From the NCBI GenBank assembly GCA_035610365.1, contig CM069436.1, forward strand, positions 7,616,937 to 7,680,936: a DNA stretch of 64,000 nt, read 5' to 3'. The translations under genes and the position numbers were made by a program. Source of the stretch: Aquatica leii. Its lineage: Eukaryota; Arthropoda; Insecta; Coleoptera; Lampyridae. Below the pieces are notes generated by a model. It was not told where the DNA came from, did no database searches, and worked only from the letters and a program-made list of their open reading frames with translations. Shown piece by piece: positions 32,012 to 43,779 of the stretch (position 1 is its first letter; each line of letters begins with the position of its first letter).

Positions 32012-32225
32012 CATTGATTTTCTGTTACCATTTAAAAAAACCTACAGCAGAATCAAATCGAATGCTTGTAGAAGCATACGTTCAGTATTGTCTTGGTAAA
32101 GTTTAGTGGTTTAAAAAAATAATAAAAAGCGTATTTGACGTGAGAAACAGAAAACGTGGGAAAAATTTGACGACAGCGAATTGTAAGTACTGTTAGATAA
32201 AGATGACGCTTAAACGCGACAATGT
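32012..32225 (+). pseudogene. mariner transposase N-terminus, fullest copy
   Basis: Reads FCYHLKKPTAESNRMLVEAY, VQYCLGKV, WFKK, then, after frame changes, a WEKFDDSELSTLLDED-type block whose best version is in the later copies. This is the paired DNA-binding region of mariner (Mos1-like) transposases: HLKK-x-A-AE, RMLVEAYG, then the KFEDSELEALLDED motif. No catalytic DDD part is present. Two later tandem copies at 33,380 and 34,705 carry the same sequence with the middle deleted. Confidence 0.78.
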
Positions 32226-33379
32226 CACACGATAAGAACTACAAAACCATGAGAAGTGATCCAAAGTTCTACCATCTGGAGAATGAAATAAAGAAAACAA
32301 AATGGAGCGTAATTGGTCCGCCAGAAGTCTGAAGACAAGGTTAATCATATTAAAATCAAAAAATGCTCTTTTGTACACGGGACACTACAAAGGAAACCAA
32401 AGAGGAACTGTTTTGTTATTAACAAAAACCTGCTACTTTATGTAGAATGCATGAAAGGAGTCTTAGATAGAATTGATCGACGCATGACGAAAAGGAGACA
32501 GAGCTCTGATACGAAAACATACAAAAAACAAAAAAAGAAAACAAATTTGAAGAAAACACAGCCATGGAGAATTTCAAAACATAAGTGCAAAACCAAGAAC
32601 AAAGCCTCGGCGCACGGATTGCAAGAGGAGACATGCTTATGAACTTCTTAGAACTAAATTGGCTTTATTTTATCGTCATCCAAAGACATAATAAAAGACG
32701 TCACAACATTAAATACATTCAACACAAGCAGCAATCATAGAATGATTAGAACACAAACAATCATTCGAAAGACACTACTTAAGAAAAAATACAATCAAAG
32801 AAACAAAAATTTATTAGAGACAGAAAAGCTACGACAAAACAAGGAAACTTATACGGAAAAGGTACGGTAATATTTGATCTAATCAGAAAACGACAAATAC
32901 TATAATACAATAGCAGATAACCTCACAACAGCACTAACTAAAGCTTCAATACAAATTTTAAAGAAACAACACAAGAAAGTAAAATATCAAAGAAAAGACG
33001 AAGAAAAATTGAAAAAGAAAACTACTCTATCGCACAGGATAATATGCAACAGAGTAATATAGACAAACACCAAAAAAAAGCAAAAAACAAGATCCGCAAA
33101 GATCTCGAAGATAAATATAGACAGATGGATAATGTAATAAAAGAAAACAAAAATATGAAATTCCTGAGAGAGAAGAAAAACATCAATCCCTGGCACTAAA
33201 AAATGAAAATGGCAGAGAAATAAGAAAACAGAACAGAAATATTAAGAATTGCTGAGACATTATGGAGACCTATATGATACAAAAATCAACAAACCCCTTC
33301 GCAACAATAACAAATACAAGGTTAGTCAACGTGCGATCAGAAGAGATTCCAACAATAAACAAGGAAGAAATTGCGTATG
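32012..33379 (+). repeat. Composite LINE/mariner tandem unit A (1,368 bp)
   Basis: First of three direct repeats. It begins with the mariner N-terminus, continues with LINE endonuclease scraps (KKTKWSVIGPPEV near 32,305; VINKNLL near 32,420; TTLNAFNT near 32,707), then a basic linker and RT start (NVRSEEIPTINKEEI, about 33,330). Confidence 0.85.
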
Positions 33380-34704
33380 CATTGATTTTCCGTTGCCATT
33401 TAAAAAAACCTACAGCAGAATTGCATCGAAACAGAAAACGTGGGAAAAATTTGACGACAGCGAATTGTCTACACTGTTAGATGAAGATTACGCTTAAACG
33501 CGACAATGTCACACGAGAAGAAAATGGTGAAGCAACAAACGAAATTCATAATTACGACATAAAACTACAAAACCATGAGAAGTGATGCACAGTTCTACCA
33601 TCTGGAGAAACAAAGAAAACGAAATGGAGCATAATTAATCCGCCAGAATTCCGAAGACAACGAGAAGGTTTAATCGTATTAAAATCAAGAAATGCTCTTT
33701 TCTACATGGGACACGACAAAGGAAATCAAAGAGGAAATATTTTTTATTAACAAAAACCTGTTACTTTATGTAGGGTGCATGAAAAGAGTCTTAGATAGAA
33801 TTGATCGACGCATGACGAAGAGGAAGCAAAACTCTGATACGAAAGCATACAAAAAACAAATTTAAATAAGACACAGCTATGGGGAATTTCAAAGCCGTAT
33901 AAGTACCAAGACAAGAACAAAGTTAAGAATATATAGGAAACTATGGCCTCGGCGTACGGAATCCAAGAGGAGACTTGCTTATGAACTTCCTAGAAGTAAA
34001 ATTGGCTTTATTCTATCGTCATCCAAAGACATAATGAAAGACGTCCTAACCCTAAATGCATTCAACACAAACAGCATTCGAAACAACAGCAATCATTCGA
34101 AAAACACAAATTAGGAAAAAATACAATCAAAGAACCAAAATTTTAATAGAGGCATGAAAGCTACGAAAACTACAAGGATTCTTATAAGGAAAAGGTACAG
34201 TAATATTTGATCTAATCAGAAAACGACAAAGGCTATAATAAAATAGCAAATAACCTCACAACAGCATTAACTGAAGCTTCAATTAAAATTTAAAAAAAAA
34301 ACAACACAAGAAAGTAAAATATCAAAGAAAAGACGAAGAAAAATAGAAAAAGAAAAATACTCTATCGCACAGGATAATATGCAACAGAGCAATATAGACA
34401 AACACGAAAGCAAAAAAATCATCCACAAAGATCTCGAAGATAAATATAGACAGATAATGTAATAGAAGAAAACCGAAATCTGAAATGCCTGAGAGAGAAG
34501 AAAAACATCAAACCCTGGCACTGATGAATGAAAATGGCAGAGAGATAAGAAAACAGAACAGAAATATTAAGAATTGCTGAGACATTATGGAAACCTATAT
34601 GATACAAAAATCAAACCCCCCCCCTGCAACAATAACAAATACAAGGTCAGTCAACATGCGATCAGAAAAGATTCCACAAATAAACCAGGAAAGGATTGCG
34701 TATG
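33380..34704 (+). repeat. Composite LINE/mariner tandem unit B (1,325 bp)
   Basis: Same order as unit A with about 90 bp of the mariner N-terminus deleted and about 45 bp present that A lacks. The frame 33,262-33,480 crosses the A/B border and fuses LINE RT start to mariner (KEEIAYALIFRCHLKKPTAE). Very similar to unit C. Confidence 0.88.
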
Positions 34705-35972
34705 CATTGATTTTCCGTTACCATTTAAAAAAACCTACAGCAGAATTGCATCGAAACAGAAAACGTGGGAAAAATTTGACGACAGCGAATTGTCTACACT
34801 GTTAGATGAAGATTACGCTTAAACGCGACAATGTCACACGAGAAGAAAATGGTGAAGCAACAAACGAAATTCATAATTACGACATAAAACTACAAAACCA
34901 TGAGAAGTGATGCACAGTTCTACCATCTGGAGAAACAAAGAAAACGAAATGGAGCATAATTAATCCGCCAGAATTCCGAAGACAACGAGAAGGTTTAATC
35001 GTATTAAAATCAAGAAATGCTTTTTTCTACATGGGACACGACAAAGGAAACCAAAGAGGAAATGTTTTTTTATTAACAAAAACCTGTTCCTTTATGTAGG
35101 ATGGATGAAAAAAGTCTTAGATAGAATTGATTGACGCATGACAAAGAGGAAGCAGAACTCTGATACGAAAGCATACAAAAAACAAATTTAAATAAGACAC
35201 AGCCATGGAGAATTGCAAAGCCGTATAAGTACAAAGACAAGAACAAAGTTAAGAATATACTATAGGAAACTGTTGTCTCGGCGTACGGAATCCAAGAGGA
35301 GACTTGCTTATGAACTTCCTAGAAGTAAAATTGGCTTTATTCTACGTCATCCAAAGACATAATAAAAGACGTCACAACCCTAAATGCATTCAACACAAAC
35401 AGCATTCGAAACAACAGCAATCATTCGAAAAACACAAATTAGGAAAAAATACAATCAAAAAACCAAAAATTTAATAGAGTCAGAAAAGCTACGAAAAATA
35501 CGAGGATTCTTATAAAGAAAAGGTACAGTAATATTTGATCTAATCAGAAAACGACAAAGACTATAATAAAATAGCAAATAACCTCACAACAGCACTAACT
35601 GAAGCTTTAATAAAAATTAAAAAAAAAACAACACAAGAAAGTAAAATATCAAAGAAAAGACAAAGAAGAATAGAAAAAAAATACTCTATCACACAGGATA
35701 ATATGCAACAGAGCAATATAGACAAACACGAAATAAAGCAAAAAAAAATCATCCGCAAAGATCTCGAAGATAAATATAGACAGATAATGTAATAGAAGAA
35801 AACCAAATTTGAAATGCCTGATAGAGAAGAAAAACATCAAACCCTGGCACTGATGAATGAAAATGGCAGAGAGATAAGAAAACAGAACAGAAATATTAAG
35901 AATTGCTGAGAGACATTATCGAGACCTATATGATACAAAAATCAACAAACCCCCCGCAACAATAACAACGTG
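34705..35972 (+). repeat. Composite LINE/mariner tandem unit C
   Basis: Third copy, nearly identical to B over most of its length. It ends near AACAACGTGGGATCAG, where the LINE RT start is joined to its C-terminal region by an internal deletion. Confidence 0.88.
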
Positions 35973-36510
35973 GGATCAGAATCAATAGTGCTACCAAAGT
36001 TGAAACAGATATATAACATATGCCTACAAAAATAGGATATTTCTAAAAAGTAGAACAATGCTATACTGTTAACACTACTCAAGTACATGCATGAAAAACT
36101 TCCAGTCAATAAGCCCTACTCTCACATAAATTATAATGCGACAATTACAAGTAGCACAAAGAGGAATGGAGAGATTTCTACTGAGGATATCACTAAAAGA
36201 CAAAAAGAAAAATGATTGTATCAGACAATGAACCAAAATCATCGATATAATACAAACACTAACAAGCTTAAAATGGAAATATGCTAGACATGTTGCCAGA
36301 ACAACAGACAACGGTAAATCATTAAATGGAGGCTATGAAACGGAAGATGAGGACGAGAGAGGTCAATTACACGAGGTATGACATCAAAACGGTCACAGGA
36401 CTAAAATGGATAGATGATGCTCAAAGAAGAAGGCTTATACGTAATTCTGGACGTAACAAGCCTTATAAGAAGAAGAAGAAATATAGTTTAAAAGTATGTG
36501 CCACATAATT
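35973..36510 (+). pseudogene. LINE C-terminal region
   Basis: Broken frames give EKLPVNKPYSHINYNATITS-like sequence, KRNGEISTEDITKRQKEK, LKMEICQTCCQNNR and finally NYTRYDIKTVTGLKWIDDAQ. The last part matches the C-terminus of insect RTE/CR1-like endonuclease-RT proteins, where a W-x-GHVAR block is followed by R-W-DD-I-x-x-TG-x-W-x-x-AQ-R. It terminates the LINE whose 5' segment is triplicated upstream; nearly all of the RT between is deleted. Confidence 0.72.
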
Positions 36511-37060
36511 AACAAAAAAAATGTGAATACGTAAACTAAAGCAACAATAATACACCTAGACCAAATCATTTTGTGTCAACGCCAATACACCTACCAAACG
36601 GAAAATCGTCTGAGCTGAGTATACATTAGTTATCACACAAGGTTTAAGATTTTCTAAACGACTAAGAAATTGAACTGGAAGCATCCTTAAATATAGAGGA
36701 AGCAGAAAAATCACGCACTTAGTGAGCAAAGAAGTAGTTATTGCTAAACGATGTTTTCTCAAAAAAAAAACAATAGTCATTGCAAAAAAGCTTGTTGCAT
36801 CTTGAAATCTATTTCTTCCTGTTTCTTATCCAGCTCAATTGAGACTTACTGCTCTGTAGATTACGTCCACCACTTTTGCTCCTGCTCTGATTCAATTATT
36901 CCTCTATAATTCTTTGGTTAACTTTACGTTACTTTTTTATCTATGTTATCGTTTTTATTTTTTATCAGATATTGTTTCGTAGCCTCATTGACACTTTCTA
37001 TAAAACAAAAACCACCACATTGTCGGCAAACCTTCAATGGTTAAGATATTTTCTATTTGC
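36511..37060. other. No recognised feature
   Basis: AT-rich. It may include further decayed LINE sequence on the minus strand, but no motif is readable. Confidence 0.35.
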
Positions 37061-37225
37061 ATTGCATTGCTATTTCAATTTACCTATCTTAAAGTATTAT
37101 CTAAGATGAGAGTAAATAGTTTAACAGACATTGCATCTCCTTGTCTAACACTACGTCCGCTGTAAATCTGGTGAATGAAGTTAGTGTATCTATTAAGATC
37201 CGTTTTGGCATTTTTGGAGCTCGTG
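37061..37225 (-). pseudogene. LINE RT scrap
   Basis: The minus strand reads TDLNRYTNFIHQIYSGRSVR and then QGDAMSVKLFTLILDNTLR. RQGD-x-x-S-x-x-LF is the strongly conserved block just before the catalytic YADD of non-LTR reverse transcriptases. Stops follow. It lies immediately outside the inverted-repeat bounded block that starts at 37,262, which may have inserted into it. Confidence 0.65.
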
Positions 37226-37261
37226 CGTTGGCCCATGACTGTCTAAAGCCTATTTATAGTC

Positions 37262-38696
37262 TACTATCGGAGTAAAAAGTTCTAACTCTGACTTTAAAAT
37301 CAATGTTTGCGTTTAATTACCTTGCGTGTATGCTGCCTTTTTTGCATTAATTTTTAGCGGAAAAATTATTTTGTTTAATTAGTTTTTGATTTAAAAAGTT
37401 GCTCTTCTGTTGATAAATTAACGATGTACACGGCAACAGTTTTTCAGTTGAAATGTTTGTAAAAATCTGTTTATTTTAGTTACGACACTAATTTCATTAA
37501 TTTTTTTAAATTTGGTTCTTCAACAAACTTGAAACATTGGTCCTTCGAGCCGAACGATTGCAGTTATCGAAGATTTAAGAAAAATTGAATGTCGTTTTAC
37601 TGCCATTGCAACTTATAAAAAGGAAGTTTTTGCCTTTAGTAGAAAAACCACATTTGTTGGAAGAAGAATAATTCAAAAATTATATAGTAAGTTGTTTTTT
37701 CGTTCCTAACGTAGTTCCTTTAATTAGCTAATTCTGTAATTCATTTAACATTTTAGTTGAAATTATTAAGTGATGTTTGGTTTTTGCCGTGGCTTCTGCA
37801 TTTGTTTAATACATTCAGATACGCGATGAATAAGGTAAAAGTTTAAGGTAGGTTAAAAAAACGTTTGATTAGATTTGAAATACTAGAGCAAAACGTGTTA
37901 TGTGGAACGTCAAATGTGCACATTGGTATCCATCTCACTGCAATGTCCGAGTTATGGTCTAACAACGAGTTGTTCTGTAGTTTTGAAAATTTCAAGCACG
38001 ATGCCAGGTATTGAAGTTGATTTTGATGGTTGCAAGATTCCGGGAGATATTATTCTTGCCGATATCGCCAAATTCGTTTGGGTCCGGTAAAACCTATATT
38101 GCACAGCACTCATTTTGGATGGATTGTCTCCGGTCCCATATCTGCTAATTTAAGTTTCCAAAGTATCTCTTGTAATCTTGCAACATTTTGCGACTTACAG
38201 TTTTTGGGAGTTAGAAGAAATATCGTCAGAAAAGGTTCTCTCGAAGATGACTTAGAATGCAATAATTGCGTAATTCTTCCGAGAAGTTTGTTTCTGAGCA
38301 ACAAGCACAAAACATATTCTTTTTACCGCATCATGGAGTGATCAAGGAAGAACATTTTATAACTAAATGAAGAGTCTCTTTCGATAGGAGTGCACAGATT
38401 TCCATGGGTGTCTCATTAAATGACGTTCAAAATGTTGGTTCTGTAGTACAGTCAGGCATCTTTTCAATACTTTTGCGTTTTAAACAGCATGTTTTTGCGG
38501 TATTGGCGTACATAGAAAAGATGTATTGCCAAATACTAGTCACTGATGAGCACAGGCCTGTTCAAACAACCGTTTGACGTTACGATCGCATAGAACCACT
38601 TCAAATATATAACACCGTAACCTACGGCACAGCAAAAAATTGATTTGACATATAAGACTTCAAACTAAAAGGTCAAAACTTTTTACTCCGATAGTA
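37262..38696. mobile_element. 1.43 kb block with 20-bp perfect terminal inverted repeats
   Basis: TACTATCGGAGTAAAAAGTT at 37,262-37,281 is exactly complementary to 38,677-38,696. Similarity continues a few bases inward with mismatches. A convincing target duplication is not visible. The interior holds a degenerate BEL/Pao pol fragment and AT-rich DNA, so it is not a normal LTR element. Confidence 0.6.
37900..38640 (+). pseudogene. BEL/Pao pol fragment
   Basis: Broken frames read CKIPGDIILAD (protease-RT linker), HFGWIVSGPI (the GW-x-SG motif), a KTYSFYRIM remnant of the YMPHHGV block, SVSLNDVQNVGSVVQSG, AYIEKMYCQI (the first catalytic Asp of the ADIEKM motif replaced by Tyr), HRPVQTTV and NTVTYGTA. 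All are Pao-type RT landmarks in the right order over 0.74 kb. It is a different, more decayed copy than the minus-strand element at 1.7-4.7 kb. No LTR is attached. Confidence 0.82.
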
Positions 38697-40489
38697 AGAA
38701 GTCTAATATACTTGTAAATACAACTCTGAAAATTATGTAATTATTGGTTTTATTTATTTTTTGTTTCATTTAATAGTTACCATTGCAAACTTCGAAATTA
38801 CAAAAACCTTGCCAATAAATTTGATATTTTTATATTGTTAGATTGAAATATAAAAAATTCGCTGTTTTAAAATACTGGTATTGTAAAAGATAAAACGTTT
38901 TAGGTATAGACAATAAAGCATGTTACCAAGGTACTATTATTATTCATTATTCTTATCGACCTATAAGTATTACTCCTTGCACTATCGCCAATGACTAAAT
39001 ATTTATTTGATGAAATCTCCAAAATGAATGTTTCTTCAGACTTCTCAGAAATTTAAAATGGTTCCATTGTTTTTGATATTACTACGTTCATTAATCTAAT
39101 CGTCATTAGCAGAATAATGTATGTTTACAAATTGTAATTTATATAAGCTCTTTGGCATGCGCTAGTCATTAGTAAACGCATTGCCAATACGTGCAATTGC
39201 TGTGACCAAACCAAGTATAAAGAAAAAATTGTCGATACCAAAATCACGTAAAACCGTAAGTACCTAAATTTAACAAATACTAATTAACGGTGTTTTGTCT
39301 GCAATTAACAACACTTAAAATGAAATCGAAATTGATTCGTTATTGATACTTTACGTTTAGATAAGACAAGCAACGAGTATATAAATATTACATAAAAAAA
39401 GGAAGCTATAAACATACTATAAATAAGTCATCTAGCAGCTGTTCATTTTTTGTGTTAACAAACAATTATAAGAATCTTAAGTAAGTTTGAAGAATTTACA
39501 TTAATTACAATAAAAACCTTATAAAAATTAAATTAGTATGTAAAATTATTGTTTCAAGTATATATATGGCGTGTGCTAATGTTTTTAATGCTGCTACCAT
39601 CGCATAGTTAAACCACACAAGAATTTTTTTTATAAGTATTGTAATAAATCAAAAATTTATATGCGTGTGAATGTATAGTTAATGAGATGAGTGTAAAAGA
39701 TTTGCAACGACTAAATTTTCGCGAATTTTAGTATAGATTAAGCTACACAGATAACAAATTTTATGTTTTTTCATGTGTAAATACAACGTTTATTTTTTAT
39801 ATTTTGGTCTTGGACTGATGCTTAAACTACTTTTTGTAATTTGCTGATGGTTCGATTGATGAAGATATGCAATTTTCGCGTATCGCTTAGGTGGTCTCTA
39901 TAGCGTTTTTATTTTTTTGGTAAAACATCTTAGTTCATAGCAACAACGTGTGCGTTCCACTGATTTTACCTATTTTAATAAAATTTGAACTGTTGATTTT
40001 TGAAATGACGTATTTCAAATATTGTTTGGAGTATCAACCATGACAGTAAAGTACAATAACTTCGTTATTATAACAAATGTTTTTAAAGTAATTAAACATA
40101 TCAATTGAAAACTACGGTAGAATATTTTTCAATTAAATAAACAAAATTTTCGATTATTTTCCAAATTATAAGTTTTAAAATATTGAAGTGCAACAGGGTT
40201 GAAATTTAGCTGGCTACACAGAGAAGAGATAATGTAATGTTTATGTCGTCATGTGGTGTGAAGCGGCAATCGCCAACCAATATAATAAAAATGTTTTTCG
40301 GTTTATTAATTTGATATTAATAGTTTTTCAGTATGTTAATAACAATAATATTTATTATTTTTATTTGTTTAAATAAAAAATAGTGAAAAAAAACCGTAAA
40401 AACCTTTTGTAGGTTACAGTTGTATAAACAAAAATTTTTAAATGAAAAATAATAATAAACGAGTAAGTGCAATACGTCGTATATGTTCG
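38697..40489. other. AT-rich DNA without recognised feature
   Basis: Small open frames only; no repeat or motif I can support. Confidence 0.4.
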
Positions 40490-41910
40490 CCGAGTTCAAA
40501 CAACTAGTACTGACAGCAAGATTTTTTTTTGAAAATGAAAAGCAGAATGGATTAAAATAAATAATTGTGAATCAAGTGACAAAACGTATTGCCGAATGTT
40601 TGGGAATAAGTGAAAGCAGTGTTAAAACAGTGTCGAGATTTAAACAAAGAAACAAATTGAAATTGACGATTTCTTAAAAAACATTATCAGAAAACACATA
40701 TAAAAGTGTTGTGATCGACGCCACTACAGAAATATGTCAGTATAATTGTGGAAATACATCAGAGAGTATTTCCCAGTGCTGATGATCCGCAAAAGGGTGA
40801 AACGGCCGTACACTGGTTCTCTCTGGTGGTAATTTTTGTAATTGTACTGATATAGTTACTTTTTACTATATTCCTTAGTGGATTACAATCGGGTATGATT
40901 CGATACATTTTTCGAATTTTCGCGGTTAGTGAATCCAACTACCAACATATTACGATTGTTATAGCATCAATTATCAGAAGACATATCTTGCAGTTCTATA
41001 TGGAAAAAAGTTTCCCAAGTATTGTAGAATTACTTCTGATTTTTCTCAAGTTTGTACTGTGTGTAAATCTATTCTCATGCAAAACAATAATATAACTGCA
41101 AAAGGTCTCAATATTTGCAAGAGTTGGGAAGACACGGTATAGTGCTAACCATTTTTGAAAATGTGATTGGGTGAAAACAGTGGCACTAGAGGTTTGTGCC
41201 AATTTTTTTGAATATAGAGAAACTATTTAAGCAGTTAATGGGTTTAGAGGTGGAATCAAATAACCTTCCGGTTCAGTATAACGAGTGATCGTTACTTATT
41301 GGTAATGCAGATGGTTTTTTGGAAATGTGTATGAAATGCTTTATTGGCAAAAAAGGTTCTGCTGATTACCACGACGAAATGAACAAACACAACTGTGAGA
41401 AATGTATTAGATTTGTGTTAACGTTCATTGCTGATAAGTCAATAATGTTAGATCCTAAATTCCGCAATCCCACAACTTCATGGAGAAAAGCTGACATTTT
41501 CAAAATAGACAAATATCATTACAAAAAGGGGTTGTCGAGTCTAATTCATTAACAAGATCTGTACTCTTAAAACTATCCCGACATCACACAGCACACTGTG
41601 AATTTAATCCTATAGATGCGATATGGGCTTATGTTAAAAATATGATAGCAAAATTAAATTCTACGTTCACAATAAAGGATGTTTTGGATCTTTTCAAATC
41701 AACAATGTAAAATATCCTTAAAACCGTTTTTCTCAATTGTGTGGAGCATCCTAAGAAAATAGAAGAACAGTACATAGAAAATGAAATTTTATTAAATATT
41801 GAGGTACACCTTTAACTATCAATTTACATGATCATGATAGCGATTACGATTATCTAAGTAAGGAATTAATTGATGACGATGAATTTAGAACACATTAAAT
41901 AATTATTCTT
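40490..41910 (+). pseudogene. Tc1-like (DDE_3) transposase, interrupted
   Basis: The N-terminal part (40,497-40,690) reads FFENEKQNGLK then VNQVTKRIAECLGISESSVK, a helix-turn-helix start typical of this group. After an interruption of about 0.5 kb the core resumes: FIGKKGSADYHDEMNKHNCE, FIADKSIMLD (catalytic Asp neighbourhood), FRNPTTSWRKADI, then HTAHCEFNPIDAIWAYVK. The C-terminus ends with an acidic stretch and stop near 41,898. Stops and frameshifts inactivate it. The interruption contains the hammerhead-like repeat. Confidence 0.7.
40760..40825 (+). ncRNA. Hammerhead ribozyme candidate (type I, minimal stem III)
   Basis: Core CTGATGA (40,779-40,785) and GAA (40,799-40,801) are intact. 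Stem I pairs CCAGTG (40,773-40,778) with CACTGG (40,811-40,816). After an internal loop, CAGAGAG (40,760-40,766) pairs with CTCTCTG (40,819-40,825). Stem II is TCC/GGG with loop GCAAAA and one extra T. Stem III is AC/GT around GGCC, placing the cleavage site after A810. Competing hairpin: GGAAATAC and GTATTTCC (40,750-40,773). The minimal stem III resembles ribozymes of Penelope elements and retrozymes; activity is inferred. Confidence 0.7.
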
Positions 41911-42540
41911 TTTAAAAACAATTAAAACCAATTTTTTCTGTACATAAATACTATATTTATATTTTTAATGCCGTGGCATGTATGTATGCCGCTCTATAGT
42001 GATGTTAAAACTCATTTTAAGACTAAACAAGCTGGTCAAATTGCGCGCCGCATATGCGAATTCCCTCGTGCATGTAAGCTATGCATCTCTGTTTAATATA
42101 GAAATCTTTTTTTTATTATTTAAAAATGAATCGTATAAAAATTTTTTGTAGAAATTTCTTTCATTTCAGCTTGAAGAAATCGTTTAAATTGAACAAGTAT
42201 ATACAAAAACAATAATTTATAGAAATCCAGTTTTAACAAAAATTTGACAAAATTGATAACAATTGTTGTGGTTATTTTAAGTTGCAACCCTCTCAAACAT
42301 TTTTTTAAATATAAATAAAATGTGGCGTAAGTTAAAAATATAAAATTTGAATATGATAATTATCACTAATCAATTAATATCATACATTTTTTTTCATTTC
42401 TTCACTCCTCACTTTTGATTTTGCATTTGCATTTTTAAGATTTTTTGAACCTCCACAATGCCTCAACATTAGTCCTTATTTTGCGACAATGGAAATTAAT
42501 CATTTCTAATAAGTTTTCTCAATTATTTATTAGATTAGCA
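41911..42540. other. AT-rich, no recognised feature
   Basis: No terminal repeats found for the transposase on the left. Confidence 0.35.
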
Positions 42541-43370
42541 TATACTAAAATTTTAAAGTAACCCGACTACAAAAATCTAATGCATTTAAGTCAGGTGATT
42601 GAGAAGGCCAAGCCACTGGTATTCCTTTTTCTATCAATCGATTTTCGAAGATCTTGTTTAGGTGTTTTCTAACTACTAGACTAAAATGTGGTGGAGCCTC
42701 ATCATGCATAAACAACACACCACGTCGTATTGCCAGATGTAAATCTTCTAACAATTCTGACAAATTGTTTTAAAGACATTCTAAATAAAATGCTTCAGTT
42801 AACCTCCTTGGCAATACAAATGATCCAATTAGATGTTACCCAATTATTCTGGTCCACACATTGGTGAATTCAAATGGATGCTGGTGATGCGTTATAATAG
42901 AAGCATATAAATTTTCCTCTGTTTATAAATGCTAATTCTGGGAGTTCACGTCTTTTTTAGAAAATCAAGTTTTTTTCATAAAAAGAACTGAACCAATGAA
43001 CTTTGGATCATGTCTGTGTCGATCTAAAATCCATTTTTGAAGGAGGTACAGATGTAACTTTAAGGATTTTAGAGACCGTCTATTTTGGACAATCAAACAG
43101 GACAGTTAATTTTTAGATACTTGTAGAAGTAACTGTTTCTACGGCATTTTAGATATTTTCTTCTACACCTTCGCCGCGATTGATTTGATTTCCACAATTG
43201 TAGCTAATTTTGCTAAATTTTTCTAAAATTGTATTAAACCTCTATTCTCCAATAAATACAAGTAAAAAATAAAACATTTTAGTTTTTACTTGTCTCTCTT
43301 GAATGACGATCCACTCTTCTATTTCGAAATCTTGCTTCATAAAGCCTTCTGGCTTCTGAGACATTTCTAT
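42540..43370 (-). pseudogene. Tc1/mariner-superfamily transposase, minus strand
   Basis: The best part (42,545-42,763) reads SELLEDLHLAIRRGVLFMHD, EAPPHFSLVVRKHLNKIF and PVAWPSQSPDLNALDF. This is the second catalytic Asp block (HD-x-APPH) and the W-P-x-SPDLN-x-LDF block with the third site. Upstream, frames show FTNVWTRIIG, LIGSFVLPRRLTEAFYLEC, TVSKILK and HDPKFIGSVLF remnants. The order matches a widespread insect transposase with a long central domain. Numerous stops exist and the C-terminal helix is missing. A similar C-terminal helix scrap is at 0.35-0.48 kb. Confidence 0.8.
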
Positions 43371-43779
43371 ATGCTTTGACACTGACATTAATTTTCAATT
43401 GACACTGGAATTGTTACATGTCAAGAAAACCACAGCAACAAAAATTAAATTTTACGAAGATATCAACCAATGGAAAAAACCATATTGAACAAAAATATTT
43501 TGTGTTCGTAAACAATTGATTTTATCGATGCCTAAGCCGGTAAAGTGTAGTCAACATATCATGTTATTAAGTTTTATTCAAAATCAATACTTTTTAACAA
43601 ATTCGTACTAAAAAGTTCGTACAAAAATGTTGTGTATCACACGTCCTGAAAGTATCTTGCGAGTATACAAATATGCTCATACTCGCAAAATAGCACTTTC
43701 TAGACTAGTGATGTAAATAACTATTTTTTCGTTATAACAATTACCAGTAAAGATTCTCTCTTTCTTTTTATACACCTTA
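43371..43779. other. No recognised feature
   Basis: AT-rich spacer between two minus-strand element remnants. Confidence 0.35.
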
